64,000 nucleotides of DNA from Citrobacter europaeus (lineage in GTDB: Bacteria; Pseudomonadota; Gammaproteobacteria; Enterobacterales; Enterobacteriaceae), in the NCBI GenBank assembly GCA_020099315.1, contig CP083650.1, positions 2,542,001 to 2,606,000 of the forward strand. The letters run 5' to 3'. The notes under the pieces are model-generated. The model saw nothing but the letters and a program-made list of their open reading frames with translations, was not told the origin of the DNA and did no database searches. Positions within the stretch are counted from its first letter, which is position 1. Every line of letters begins with the position of its first letter. Below are positions 34,490-43,428 of this stretch, piece after piece. A program made the translations under genes and the position numbers.

Positions 34490-34902
34490 TATTGTGTTTT
34501 TTATAACATACCTCGCTGTGCATTCATAAATGGGAAAGTGTCCATTTTTCGCTATTAGCAATGTTATCCAATTAATATCTGAATAAATTAACACTGAAAG
34601 GCAGTGATTAAATAAAATCGAGGGAAATAATCTTAAAAAAAGAAAAAATCCGCCATTAAACACATGCTGTAGAAAATGCGTTATTGCTAACTTTACACCT
34701 GTCTTACCACCGCCAGGCAAAAGCATCCTGGTACGATCTGCCGGAACCCCATTCTGTTGGTGCGTTGGCAGCATGGCGAGCAATTTTGCACCACTTGCTT
34801 CCCTCACACCCCGAACTCTGCACTGTTTTTTTTAAAGTTTTTAGAGGAACATTTTTCTGTTGTATAATGCCCTGCACTTTACCTAAAAACACGAGTGCAA
34901 CC
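34490..34902. other. Divergent PliG-like gene/add intergenic region
   Basis: 413 bp, strongly AT-rich. The add side has a good -10 (TATAAT, 34863-34868). The other side has TATGTTATAA-like sequence upstream of the PliG-like gene on the minus strand. Nothing else is recognised. Confidence 0.5.
34863..34868 (+). promoter_or_regulatory. -10 element of add
   Basis: A consensus TATAAT lies 34 bp before the add start codon. The -35 at 17-bp spacing (TTTAGA) is moderate. Confidence 0.6.
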
Positions 34903-35904
34903 ATGATTGATACTTCTCTCCCCCTGACCGACGTCCATCGCCACCTTGATGGTAACATCCGTGCCCAAACGATCCTGGATCTGGGTCGTCAGTTCAACTT
35001 GACGCTTCCGGCGCAAACGCTGGAAACGCTGATCCCTCATGTGCAAGTCACATCAACTGAGCCGGATTTAGTGAGCTTTTTATCCAAGCTCGATTGGGGC
35101 GTGAAGGTTCTGGCCTCGCTGGATGCCTGTCGCCGCGTGGCATTTGAGAATATTGAGGATGCGGCACGTAACGGTCTGCACTATGTAGAATTACGTTTTT
35201 CTCCAGGCTATATGGCGATGGCGCATCAGCTTCCCGTCGCGGGCGTGGTTGAAGCCGTCATTGCCGGCGTACGCGAGGGTTGCAAGACCTTTGGCGTTGA
35301 AGCACGCTTAATTGGCATTATGAGTCGTACCTTCGGCGAAGCTGCCTGCCTGCAGGAACTGGATGCGCTGTTAGCCCACCGCGACCATATTACGGCACTG
35401 GATCTGGCTGGTGACGAACTGGGGTTCCCGGGCAGTCTGTTCCTGTCACACTTCAACCAGGCACGCGACGCCGGCTGGCGTATTACCGTGCATGCGGGCG
35501 AAGCTGCGGGCCCCGAAAGCATCTGGCAGGCCATTAAAGAGCTGGGCGCTGAACGTATTGGTCACGGCGTTAAAGCCGTAGAAGATCGTGCGTTGATGGA
35601 TTATCTCGCCGAGCACCGTATCGGCATCGAATCCTGCCTGACATCAAATATTCAGACCAGCACCGTTGCCTCTCTGGCGGCCCATCCGCTGAAAACGTTC
35701 CTCGAGCATGGGGTGTTAGCCAGTTTGAATACGGACGACCCGGCTGTTCAGGGGGTGGATATTATTCACGAGTACACCATTGCCGCACCAGCAGTAGGCC
35801 TTACGCGCGAACAGATCCGCCAGGCGCAAATCAACGGTCTGGAAATGGCATTCCTGAGTAACGAAGAAAAACGTGCCTTGCGTGAGAAAGTCGCCGCAGC
35901 GTAA
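34903..35904 (+). CDS. add: Adenosine deaminase
   Basis: A 333-residue cytosolic zinc enzyme that deaminates adenosine and deoxyadenosine to inosine and deoxyinosine in purine salvage. Zinc and catalytic residues are visible: His12 and His14 (VHRHLD), His197 and Glu200 (TVHAGE), and the Asp pair in NTDDP. Length equals E. coli Add. The start MIDTSLPLTD follows a clear TATAAT promoter; the longer open frame upstream is not conserved. A REP element follows the stop. Confidence 0.97.
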   Translation: MIDTSLPLTDVHRHLDGNIRAQTILDLGRQFNLTLPAQTLETLIPHVQVTSTEPDLVSFLSKLDWGVKVLASLDACRRVAFENIEDAARNGLHYVELRFSPGYMAMAHQLPVAGVVEAVIAGVREGCKTFGVEARLIGIMSRTFGEAACLQELDALLAHRDHITALDLAGDELGFPGSLFLSHFNQARDAGWRITVHAGEAAGPESIWQAIKELGAERIGHGVKAVEDRALMDYLAEHRIGIESCLTSNIQTSTVASLAAHPLKTFLEHGVLASLNTDDPAVQGVDIIHEYTIAAPAVGLTREQIRQAQINGLEMAFLSNEEKRALREKVAAA

Positions 35905-35911
35905 CGATAAA

Positions 35912-35942
35912 GTGCCGGATGGCGTAACGCTTATCCGGCATT
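35912..35942. repeat. REP element after add
   Basis: GTGCCGGATGGCGTAACGCT and TATCCGGCAT form the typical REP hairpin of enterobacteria, with the GCCGGATG...TATCCGGC arms. It lies between the stops of convergent add and ydgJ. Confidence 0.85.
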
Positions 35943-35949
35943 AGTTCAA

Positions 35950-36990
35950 TCAGGCAAGGCAAAGCGTCGAACGATGTTTTGCGGATTCGATACCCAGCTC
36001 AATCAGCTCCATAATTTGGATAGCCTGTCTTGCCGGGACCGGGTTCTCACCGTTACCGTTTAGCGCATCACGAATGCCAGCATAGTACGCCGGATAGTTA
36101 CCCGGTACGGTAAGCCAGGTTTCTTCAACCTGCTCTTCACCTTCTATTCGCGTCAATACGCCATCGCGCATGTCATAACCCCAGTCTTCCTGAGGCAACC
36201 GCTCGCCATTTTTCAAACGCTCTTCCTGCGGGTCAAGACCATACTTCACATAGCTGCCGCGCGATCCGTGCACAATATAACGGGCCGATTCTGCGGCAGC
36301 GAGCATGGTACCGTGTAGAATCACTCGCCGCTGCGGATACGTCAGGATGGCATGAAAGTAATCCGTCGCCTGCGCACCGGGGCGCAGTTGGGCGAGGTCT
36401 ACCGTCAGGCTGACGGGCAAACCAAACAGATTAATCGCCTGATCCAAAAGATGCGGTGCTAAATCGTACCAGATGCCGCTTCCCGGGCCGCCCTGTTCAC
36501 GCCAGCGGTCACGAACCTGCGGGCGAAAACGATCGAAATGAGATTCAAAATACGCAACCTCCCCCAAAACGCCATCCGCCAACAAGGCTTTCAGCGTCAG
36601 GAAATCACTGTCCCAGCGACGGTTATGGAACACAGATAATACGCGCCCGAGGCTGCGCGCCAGCGCATCCAGCTCACGAGCTTGTGACAGTGTCACGGTG
36701 AAAGGCTTATCAACAACCACATGTTTGCCCGCTTCCAGCGCGGCCTTCGCTAACGGGAAGTGCGTGTCATTAGGCGTGGGGATCACTATCAGGTCGATAT
36801 TGGGATCGTTAAAAAGATGTTTAGGCTCGGCAACAACCGCCACCGTAGGCCAGTCTGCCTTCACTTTTGCTTCATCACTACTGGAAACCGCAGCCAGTTC
36901 CAGGCCCGGTGTACCCACAATCAGGGGGGCATGGAAGGTTTTGCTGGCATAACCATAGCCAATTAGCCCAACGCGGATGTTGTCACTCAT
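35950..36990 (-). CDS. ydgJ: Gfo/Idh/MocA family oxidoreductase YdgJ
   Basis: A 346-residue NAD(P)-dependent oxidoreductase. The Rossmann motif GLIGYGYASKTFHAPL is at the N-terminus, and the conserved DKPF Lys and a later WYDLAPHLLDQ region (catalytic His/Asp) follow. Length equals E. coli YdgJ, whose substrate is unknown. The start MSDNIRVGLIG matches E. coli; an in-frame ATG five codons upstream is less likely. Convergent with add. Confidence 0.94.
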   Translation of the reverse strand: MSDNIRVGLIGYGYASKTFHAPLIVGTPGLELAAVSSSDEAKVKADWPTVAVVAEPKHLFNDPNIDLIVIPTPNDTHFPLAKAALEAGKHVVVDKPFTVTLSQARELDALARSLGRVLSVFHNRRWDSDFLTLKALLADGVLGEVAYFESHFDRFRPQVRDRWREQGGPGSGIWYDLAPHLLDQAINLFGLPVSLTVDLAQLRPGAQATDYFHAILTYPQRRVILHGTMLAAAESARYIVHGSRGSYVKYGLDPQEERLKNGERLPQEDWGYDMRDGVLTRIEGEEQVEETWLTVPGNYPAYYAGIRDALNGNGENPVPARQAIQIMELIELGIESAKHRSTLCLA

Positions 36991-37231
36991 GTTATTGCCT
37001 CTCAATTCAAAACAGACCTATTTCACACCATACCTTGCAACGTCTCAATAGTTTAATAACCTTTGCGCTACAAAGGTCGTTTCTTAACTTAAGTCAAACA
37101 TATGCCACTTACGCTTAACTTGCAGCGAAAAAGAGGTAGAAATCGTTCCCAATCATCTTGCTGTATTAATGAGAGATTAGTAACATTTGCAGCCTGTGTT
37201 TAAGGATAAATCAAAGCAAATGTCATCAGTA

Positions 37232-37357
37232 ATGAATCGTCTTATTGAATTAACAGGTTGGATTGTTCTCGCCGTCTCCGTAATCCTGCTGGGTGTTGCC
37301 AATCATATTGACAATTACCAGCCACCGGAGCCCGTTGCTGCTGTGCAGAAGAAATAA
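37232..37357 (+). CDS. blr: Small membrane protein Blr
   Basis: A 41-residue ORF encoding MNRLIELTGW, a hydrophobic span, then HIDNYQPPEP and a basic end. It differs from E. coli Blr at only a few residues. Blr is a single-span inner-membrane protein linked to the divisome and to intrinsic beta-lactam tolerance. Its position between ydgJ and cnu is as in E. coli. An in-frame ATG four codons upstream is possible; no strong ribosome site decides between them. Confidence 0.88.
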   Translation: MNRLIELTGWIVLAVSVILLGVANHIDNYQPPEPVAAVQKK

Positions 37358-37648
37358 GCGTCGGTAGTCGTTTATTCCCGGCAATTCACATGTAGTAGCT
37401 GCAAGGTTTGGCTGCAAAAGATCGAATTCTGTCAAAAAAAGCGAATTAGGCCGCATCCCGCTCCGCCGCATATTGCCTGCTGTGGCGAAGCGGGTTACCC
37501 TTGCTGCAGGTGCGTATAGCGCCTGCTTTTTCACAGGTATGAACACTCTTCTTACACTTGCACGTAAATCCGCTTTTACCTGTGCACGTTGTTTATTTTT
37601 ATATTTTCTACTCCGTTGGTATTATTTTATTTATATGGATCTGCATTT

Positions 37649-37864
37649 ATGACTGTTCAGGATTACTTATTAAAATTCCGCAAAATCAGTTCACTCGATA
37701 GTCTGGAAAAACTGTTCGACCATCTTAACTACACGCTCACTGACGATAGCGACATTATCAATATGTACCGTGCCGCAGACCATCGCCGTGCGGAGCTTAT
37801 CTCGGGAGGTCGTCTGTTTGATGTCGGTCAGGTACCTAAATCAGTCTGGCATTACGTGCAATAG
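37649..37864 (+). CDS. cnu: Hha-family nucleoid co-regulator Cnu (YdgT)
   Basis: A 71-residue Hha/YmoA family protein that binds the N-terminal region of H-NS and StpA and modulates silencing of horizontally acquired genes; in E. coli it also binds an oriC element. The sequence MTVQDYLLKFRKISSLDSLEK... ends GQVPKSVWHYVQ, almost identical to E. coli. The first 20 codons of the longer open frame are not conserved. No matching H-NS-silenced island is obvious in this window. Confidence 0.95.
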   Translation: MTVQDYLLKFRKISSLDSLEKLFDHLNYTLTDDSDIINMYRAADHRRAELISGGRLFDVGQVPKSVWHYVQ

Positions 37865-37955
37865 AGAAGAAAGTAGCGCTCAACGTTAAAAGCTTTATAA
37901 TAATTGCCCCAAAATGAATGGCATGATTGATTGCGCGCGTAAACCTGGAGAAGAG

Positions 37956-38396
37956 ATGACTACCACACCGGCACAACGTATCGGAGGCTGGCTCCTTGGG
38001 CCACTGGCCTGGCTGTTAGTCGCGTTGTTGAGCGCTTCGCTGGCGTTACTACTTTATGTCACTGCGCTGGCTACACCGCAAACCTTCAAAATGCTGGGTG
38101 AACAAAGTACGGTCAATTTGCTGTTATGGGGCGTTTCCTTTATTACCGCGATCGCCATGTGGTATTACACGCTGTGGCTGACGATTGCGTTTTTCAAACG
38201 CAGAGCCTGTGTACCTAAACATTATATTCTGTGGCTGCTGATCTCCGTGTTGCTGGCGATTAAAGCGTTTGCGTTTTCACCGGTCCCGGACGCCTTTGCC
38301 GTGCGCCAACTGCTGTTCCCATTGTTGGCTGCAGCACTGCTGGTGCCCTACTTCAAACGATCGCAGCGCGTTAAATCGACGTTTGTGAACCCGTAA
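37956..38396 (+). CDS. ydgK: DUF2569 inner membrane protein YdgK
   Basis: A 146-residue protein with four predicted helices, of the DUF2569 family. It begins MTTTPAQRIGGWLLGPLAW and ends YFKRSQRVKSTFVNP, closely matching E. coli YdgK. GGAG lies 6 nt upstream of the ATG. It lies 76 bp before rsxA in the same direction, with a terminator-like hairpin between. Function is unknown; linkage to rsx is conserved in relatives. Confidence 0.92.
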   Translation: MTTTPAQRIGGWLLGPLAWLLVALLSASLALLLYVTALATPQTFKMLGEQSTVNLLLWGVSFITAIAMWYYTLWLTIAFFKRRACVPKHYILWLLISVLLAIKAFAFSPVPDAFAVRQLLFPLLAAALLVPYFKRSQRVKSTFVNP

Positions 38397-38419
38397 TAAC
38401 CCTACAGTTAACCTGTTGT

Positions 38420-38460
38420 CGCCTGTTGTAGATTGTCAGATAATAGGCGGCTTTTTTATT
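38420..38460 (+). terminator. Terminator-like hairpin between ydgK and rsxA
   Basis: CGCCTGTT (38420-38427) pairs with AATAGGCG (38442-38449), including one G-U pair, followed by GCTTTTTTATTT. It ends 12 bp before the rsxA start codon and could terminate ydgK or attenuate rsx. Confidence 0.65.
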
Positions 38461-38472
38461 TCAGGCCGAAAA

Positions 38473-39054
38473 ATGACTGATTACCTGCTGCTGTTTGTCG
38501 GAACTGTACTGGTCAATAACTTTGTACTGGTCAAGTTTCTGGGCCTTTGCCCGTTTATGGGTGTTTCCAAAAAACTGGAAACCGCAATGGGTATGGGCCT
38601 TGCCACGACGTTTGTCATGACACTGGCATCCATTTGCGCATGGCTGATTGATACCTGGATCCTAATCCCGCTCAATCTCATCTATCTGCGCACGCTGGCT
38701 TTTATTCTGGTTATCGCCGTCGTGGTGCAATTTACCGAGATGGTTGTACGCAAAACCAGCCCTGCACTTTACCGCCTGCTGGGGATCTTCCTTCCGTTGA
38801 TCACCACTAACTGCGCGGTATTGGGTGTAGCGCTACTGAACATCAACCTCGGTCATAACTTTTTACAGTCGGCGCTATACGGTTTTTCTGCCGCAGTCGG
38901 CTTCTCGCTGGTGATGGTACTGTTCGCGGCAATTCGCGAACGTCTCGCCGTGGCGGACGTCCCTGCGCCATTTCGCGGGAATGCGATTGCGCTGATTACC
39001 GCCGGTTTAATGTCATTAGCCTTTATGGGCTTTAGTGGTTTGGTGAAGTTGTAA
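38473..39054 (+). CDS. rsxA: Electron transport complex subunit RsxA
   Basis: A 193-residue inner-membrane subunit with six helices, homologous to RnfA and NqrE. Rsx uses NADH-linked electron flow to keep the [2Fe-2S] cluster of SoxR reduced, switching off the superoxide response. The cysteines in LGLCPFMG and TTNCAVLG, which bind an intramembrane iron-sulfur cluster in the family, are present. The sequence is almost identical to E. coli. First gene of rsxABCDGE-nth; overlaps rsxB by 1 bp. Confidence 0.98.
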   Translation: MTDYLLLFVGTVLVNNFVLVKFLGLCPFMGVSKKLETAMGMGLATTFVMTLASICAWLIDTWILIPLNLIYLRTLAFILVIAVVVQFTEMVVRKTSPALYRLLGIFLPLITTNCAVLGVALLNINLGHNFLQSALYGFSAAVGFSLVMVLFAAIRERLAVADVPAPFRGNAIALITAGLMSLAFMGFSGLVKL

Positions 39055-39632
39055 TGAATGCTATCTGGATTGCCGTTGCCGCAGTGAGTCTACTGGGTCT
39101 GGCGTTCGGCGCTATTTTGGGTTATGCCTCACGACGTTTCGCCGTTGAAGATGATCCGGTTGTGGAGAAAATTGATGAAATTCTCCCGCAAAGCCAGTGT
39201 GGACAATGTGGCTATCCGGGCTGTCATCCTTATGCTGAAGCGATCGGCGCTCAGGGTGAAAAAATTAACCGTTGCGCTCCCGGTGGCGAAGCGGTGATGT
39301 TAAAAATTGCCGCCCTGCTGAACGTCGATCCGCAGCCGATTGATGGTGATGAACAAGACGTTACGCCCGTGCGTATGCTGGCGGTCATTGATGAAAATAA
39401 CTGTATCGGTTGCACAAAGTGCATTCAGGCCTGCCCGGTTGATGCGATTGTGGGTGCGACGCGCGCCATGCATACGGTGATGAGCGATCTCTGCACCGGG
39501 TGCAACCTGTGCGTTGATCCGTGCCCAACGCAATGTATCGAATTACGTCCGGTAGCCGAAACACCAGATAGCTGGAAATGGGATTTAAACACCATTCCTG
39601 TGCGCATCATTCCCGTGGAACAACATGTTTAA
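39054..39632 (+). CDS. rsxB: Electron transport complex subunit RsxB
   Basis: A 192-residue membrane-anchored ferredoxin. After the N-terminal helix comes a 4Fe-4S domain (CGQCGYPGC), then two ferredoxin clusters: CIGCTKCIQACP and CTGCNLCVDPCP. It carries electrons within the Rsx complex. It overlaps rsxA by 1 bp and rsxC by 8 bp, implying tight translational coupling. Confidence 0.98.
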   Translation: MNAIWIAVAAVSLLGLAFGAILGYASRRFAVEDDPVVEKIDEILPQSQCGQCGYPGCHPYAEAIGAQGEKINRCAPGGEAVMLKIAALLNVDPQPIDGDEQDVTPVRMLAVIDENNCIGCTKCIQACPVDAIVGATRAMHTVMSDLCTGCNLCVDPCPTQCIELRPVAETPDSWKWDLNTIPVRIIPVEQHV

Positions 39633-41742
39633 GTTATTCTCTGCATTCAGAAAAAACAAAATCTGGGACTTTGATGGCGGCATTCATCCACCAGAAATGA
39701 AAACCCAGTCAAACGGCACGCCGTTGCGGCAGGTTCCGCTGGCGCCACGCTTTGTTATTCCGCTGAAGCAACATATTGGCGCGGAAGGTGAGCTGTGCGT
39801 AAACGTGGGTGATACCGTACTGCGAGGTCAGGCGTTAACCCTCGGGCGAGGCAAAATGCTTCCGGTCCATGCACCAACGTCAGGCACCGTTGTTGCCATT
39901 GCCCCGCACTCTACGGCACACCCATCGGCACTGGCTGAGTTGAGCGTTATCATAGACGCCGATGGCGAAGATCGCTGGATTGAGCGGGATGGCTGGACCG
40001 ATTACCGCTCCCGCAGCCGGGAAGAGCTGATCGCGCGTATTCACCAGTTCGGCGTTGCCGGACTGGGTGGCGCAGGTTTCCCCACCGGCGTCAAACTACA
40101 GGGCGGCGGAGATAAAATTGAAACGCTGATCATCAACGCCGCTGAATGCGAGCCATACATTACGGCTGATGACCGCCTGATGCAGGACTGCGCGGCGCAG
40201 GTCGTCGAAGGTATCCGTATCCTTGCGCATATTCTTCAGCCACGCGAAATTTTGGTGGGCATCGAAGATAACAAACCGCAGGCAATTTCTATGCTGCGCG
40301 CAGTGATGGCTGATTCACACGATATTAGCTTACGTGTGATCCCCACTAAGTATCCTTCAGGCGGGGCCAAGCAATTAACACAAATCCTGACTGGCAAGCA
40401 GGTTCCCCACGGCGGACGTTCCTCAGATATCGGCGTACTGATGCAAAACGTCGGAACCGCTTATGCCATCAAACGCGCGGTGATTGATGGTGAACCGATC
40501 ACCGAGCGTGTCGTGACGCTCACTGGTGAAGCCGTCAGCCGTCCGGGCAACGTCTGGGCGCGTTTAGGCACGCCGGTTCGTCATCTGCTCAACGACGCGG
40601 GCTTCTGCCCTTCCGCCGACCAGATGGTCATTATGGGCGGACCGCTGATGGGCTTTACGCTGCCGTGGCTGGATGTACCCGTGGTAAAGATTACCAACTG
40701 TCTTCTGGCGCCCTCTGCCAGTGAAATGGGGGAAACGCCGGAAGAGAAAGGCTGCATTCGCTGTAGCGCTTGCGCCGATGCCTGCCCAGCCGATCTCCTG
40801 CCGCAGCAGCTTTATTGGTTCAGTAAAGGGCAACAGCACGACAAAGCAACGGCTCACAATATCGCCGACTGTATTGAATGCGGTGCCTGCGCCTGGGTAT
40901 GCCCTAGCAACATTCCACTGGTGCAGTATTTCCGCCAGGAAAAAGCCGAGATTTACGCCATTAGTCAGGAAGAAAAACGTGCCGCCGAAGCAAAAGCACG
41001 ATTCGAAGCCCGACAGGCACGCCTTGAACGAGAAAAAGCTGCACGTCTTGAACGCCACAAAAGCGCCGCCGCTCAGCCTGCAGCTAAAGATCATGATGCC
41101 ATTGCCGCCGCGCTGGCTCGCGTAAAAGAAAAGCAGGCCCAGGCAATGCAGCCGGTAGTCATTCAGGCTGGCGAAAAACCTGACAATAGCGCCGTGATTG
41201 CCGCACGCGAGGCGCGTAAGGCACAAGCTCGCGCGGCCCGGACTGAAAATCCACCACAAATTGAAGGCAACAGTGCGGGTACAGATCCGCGTAAAGCCGC
41301 CGTGGAAGCGGCTATTGCACGCGCCAAAGCCCGCAAGCTTGAGCAGCAACCGGAAACGGAAACCGTCGAACCGGTGGATCCGCGCAAAGCCGCCGTGGAA
41401 GCGGCTATCGCCCGTGCCAAAGCCCGCAAGCTTGAGCAGCAACCGGAAACGGAAACCGTCGAACCGGTTGATCCGCGCAAAGCCGCCGTGGAAGCGGCTA
41501 TCGCCCGCGCTAAAGCCCGCAAGCTTGAGCAGCAGGCAGTAACGGAAACAGCCGAGCCAGTTGATCCGCGTAAAGCCGCCGTGGAAGCGGCTATCGCCCG
41601 CGCTAAAGCCCGCAAGCTTGAGCAGCAGGCAGTAACGGAAACAGCCGAGCCAGTTGATCCGCGTAAAGCCGCCGTCGCGGCCGCTATCGCACGCGCTCAG
41701 GCAAAGAAAGCCGCACAGCAGCAGGTTGTAAACGAGGAATAA
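39625..41742 (+). CDS. rsxC: Electron transport complex subunit RsxC with C-terminal repeats
   Basis: A 705-residue peripheral subunit, the NADH/FMN entry point of Rsx. The N-terminal RnfC domain includes GLGGAGFPTG and the SLBB-type region; two 4Fe-4S motifs follow (CIRCSACADACP and CIECGACAWVCP). After about residue 450 the chain is an Ala/Lys/Arg/Glu-rich helical extension. From residue 554 it consists of four 31-residue repeats (DPRKAAVEAAIARAKARKLE...) plus a shortened fifth. E. coli RsxC has a similar tail of different length. The last codon abuts rsxD. Confidence 0.96.
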   Translation: MFKLFSAFRKNKIWDFDGGIHPPEMKTQSNGTPLRQVPLAPRFVIPLKQHIGAEGELCVNVGDTVLRGQALTLGRGKMLPVHAPTSGTVVAIAPHSTAHPSALAELSVIIDADGEDRWIERDGWTDYRSRSREELIARIHQFGVAGLGGAGFPTGVKLQGGGDKIETLIINAAECEPYITADDRLMQDCAAQVVEGIRILAHILQPREILVGIEDNKPQAISMLRAVMADSHDISLRVIPTKYPSGGAKQLTQILTGKQVPHGGRSSDIGVLMQNVGTAYAIKRAVIDGEPITERVVTLTGEAVSRPGNVWARLGTPVRHLLNDAGFCPSADQMVIMGGPLMGFTLPWLDVPVVKITNCLLAPSASEMGETPEEKGCIRCSACADACPADLLPQQLYWFSKGQQHDKATAHNIADCIECGACAWVCPSNIPLVQYFRQEKAEIYAISQEEKRAAEAKARFEARQARLEREKAARLERHKSAAAQPAAKDHDAIAAALARVKEKQAQAMQPVVIQAGEKPDNSAVIAAREARKAQARAARTENPPQIEGNSAGTDPRKAAVEAAIARAKARKLEQQPETETVEPVDPRKAAVEAAIARAKARKLEQQPETETVEPVDPRKAAVEAAIARAKARKLEQQAVTETAEPVDPRKAAVEAAIARAKARKLEQQAVTETAEPVDPRKAAVAAAIARAQAKKAAQQQVVNEE
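41284..41742 (+). repeat. 93-bp tandem repeats in the 3' end of rsxC
   Basis: Four full units begin at 41284, 41377, 41470 and 41563, and a diverged fifth at 41656. Each encodes DPRKAAVEAAIARAKARKLE plus a linker. Units 1-2 share one linker type (PETETVEP) and 3-4 another (AVTETAEP), showing stepwise duplication. The frame is kept throughout. Confidence 0.95.
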
Positions 41743-42795
41743 ATGGTATTCAGAATAGCAAGCTCCCCTTATACCCATAACCAGCGCCAGACATCGCGCA
41801 TCATGATACTGGTGTTACTTGCTGCATTGCCGGGGATCGCCGCTCAGCTGTGGTTTTTTGGCTGGGGAACGTTGTTCCAGATAGTTCTGGCAGCCGTCAG
41901 CGCTATCGCTGCCGAAGCGGGCGTACTTAAACTGCGTAAACAGCCTATTGTCACGGTATTAAAAGACAACTCTGCTTTACTCACCGGGCTGCTACTGGCG
42001 GTGAGTATTCCCCCGCTCGCCCCCTGGTGGATGGTGGTTTTAGGCACGGTATTCGCCGTTATCATCGCTAAGCAACTGTATGGCGGCCTCGGCCAGAACC
42101 CGTTTAACCCTGCCATGATTGGTTACGTCGTACTGCTTATCTCATTTCCGGTACAGATGACCAGTTGGCTGCCGCCGCATGAAATTGCGGCTACTGTGCC
42201 TGGGTTCTTTGACGCCCTTAACGTTATCTTTAGTGGACATACCGCCAGCGGCGGGGATATGAACACGTTGCGTATGGGCATTGATGGTATCAGTCAGGCA
42301 ACGCCTCTCGACACCTTTAAGACTTCGCTGCATGCGGGACATACTGTTGAGCAGGTGATGCAATACCCAATCTACAGCGGCATGCTTGCAGGCGCTGGCT
42401 GGCAGTGGGTTAACCTTGCCTGGCTGGTCGGCGGTGTCATACTGTTATGGCAGAAAGCGATTCGCTGGCATATCCCGGTTAGCTTCCTGCTGTCGCTTGC
42501 GGTTTGCGCAACTTTAGGCTGGATTTTCTCGCCAGAATCGCTGGCCTCACCTCAGTTGCACCTCCTTTCCGGCGCGACCATGTTAGGTGCATTTTTTATT
42601 CTTACCGACCCCGTTACAGCATCAACCACCAACCGTGGCCGTCTGATTTTTGGCGCGCTTGCAGGCCTGCTCGTGTGGTTGATTCGCAGTTTTGGCGGTT
42701 ATCCTGATGGCGTCGCTTTTGCCGTTTTACTGGCAAATATCACGGTTCCGCTGATTGATTATTACACTCGCCCTCGCGTGTACGGACATCGCTAA
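41743..42795 (+). CDS. rsxD: Electron transport complex subunit RsxD
   Basis: A 350-residue inner-membrane flavoprotein subunit homologous to RnfD and NqrB. The covalent FMN attachment motif is in the GGDMNTLRMG region; periplasm-facing Thr/Ser residues follow in the loop, and several membrane helices surround it. Length is close to E. coli (352). It starts one base after the rsxC stop and is followed by rsxG after 9 bp. Confidence 0.96.
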   Translation: MVFRIASSPYTHNQRQTSRIMILVLLAALPGIAAQLWFFGWGTLFQIVLAAVSAIAAEAGVLKLRKQPIVTVLKDNSALLTGLLLAVSIPPLAPWWMVVLGTVFAVIIAKQLYGGLGQNPFNPAMIGYVVLLISFPVQMTSWLPPHEIAATVPGFFDALNVIFSGHTASGGDMNTLRMGIDGISQATPLDTFKTSLHAGHTVEQVMQYPIYSGMLAGAGWQWVNLAWLVGGVILLWQKAIRWHIPVSFLLSLAVCATLGWIFSPESLASPQLHLLSGATMLGAFFILTDPVTASTTNRGRLIFGALAGLLVWLIRSFGGYPDGVAFAVLLANITVPLIDYYTRPRVYGHR

Positions 42796-42804
42796 GGATT
42801 CCCT

Positions 42805-43425
42805 ATGCTGAAAACGATTCGTAAACACGGTATTACACTGGCGCTATTTGCTGCGGGCTCGACGGGGTTAACCGCGGCAATCAATCAATTAACTAAGTCC
42901 ACTATTGATGAACAGGCCGCGCTGCAGCAAAAAGCGCTGTTCGATCAAGTTCTGCCTGGCGATCGCTACAATAATAACTTGTCTGAGAGTTGTTATCTGG
43001 TCGATGCGCCAGCGTTGGGCAAAGGCAGTCACCGGGTGTATATTGCCCGCCAGGACGATCGCCCCGTTGCAGCAGTTCTTGAAGCTACGGCGCCAGATGG
43101 TTATTCCGGGGCTATTCAACTGCTGGTTGGCGTCGATTTTACCGGTACCGTGTTGGGTACGCGGGTGACCGAGCATCATGAAACGCCAGGACTGGGCGAT
43201 AAAATCGAACTGCGACTGTCCGATTGGATAACCCACTTTAGCGGCAAAACGATCGCGGCGGGTAATGATTCCCACTGGGCGGTGAAAAAAGACGGCGGAG
43301 ACTTTGACCAGTTTACAGGTGCCACCATTACACCGCGTGCGGTAGTGAATGCAGTAAAACGCGCCGGTTTGTATGCGCAGACGCTACCCGCGCAACTTCC
43401 TCAACTTAGCGCCTGTGGAGAATAA
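42805..43425 (+). CDS. rsxG: Electron transport complex subunit RsxG
   Basis: A 206-residue subunit with one N-terminal membrane helix and a periplasmic FMN-binding domain. The flavin attachment motif is FTGATITPRAVVNAVK, where the Thr carries FMN through a phosphoester bond. ETPGLGDKI, also conserved in RnfG and NqrC, is present. The gene lies 9 bp after rsxD and 3 bp before rsxE. Confidence 0.97.
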   Translation: MLKTIRKHGITLALFAAGSTGLTAAINQLTKSTIDEQAALQQKALFDQVLPGDRYNNNLSESCYLVDAPALGKGSHRVYIARQDDRPVAAVLEATAPDGYSGAIQLLVGVDFTGTVLGTRVTEHHETPGLGDKIELRLSDWITHFSGKTIAAGNDSHWAVKKDGGDFDQFTGATITPRAVVNAVKRAGLYAQTLPAQLPQLSACGE

Positions 43426-43428
43426 ACC

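Noticed and set aside
34490..34807. 106-codon N-terminal extension of the PliG-like protein
   Set aside because: The signal peptide starts right after the ATG at 34489; an extension would bury it internally.
34684..34902. N-terminal extension of add
   Set aside because: It would place the TATAAT promoter inside the coding sequence, and the extension has no similarity to adenosine deaminases.
41284..41742. Regular direct repeats considered as a CRISPR array
   Set aside because: There are no unique spacers; the whole unit is coding, in frame and 93 bp long, with no cas genes nearby.
40564..41778. 404-codon ORF on the minus strand opposite rsxC
   Set aside because: It is created by the Ala/Lys-rich repeat composition of rsxC; it has no ribosome site, no family pattern and is fully antisense to a conserved gene.
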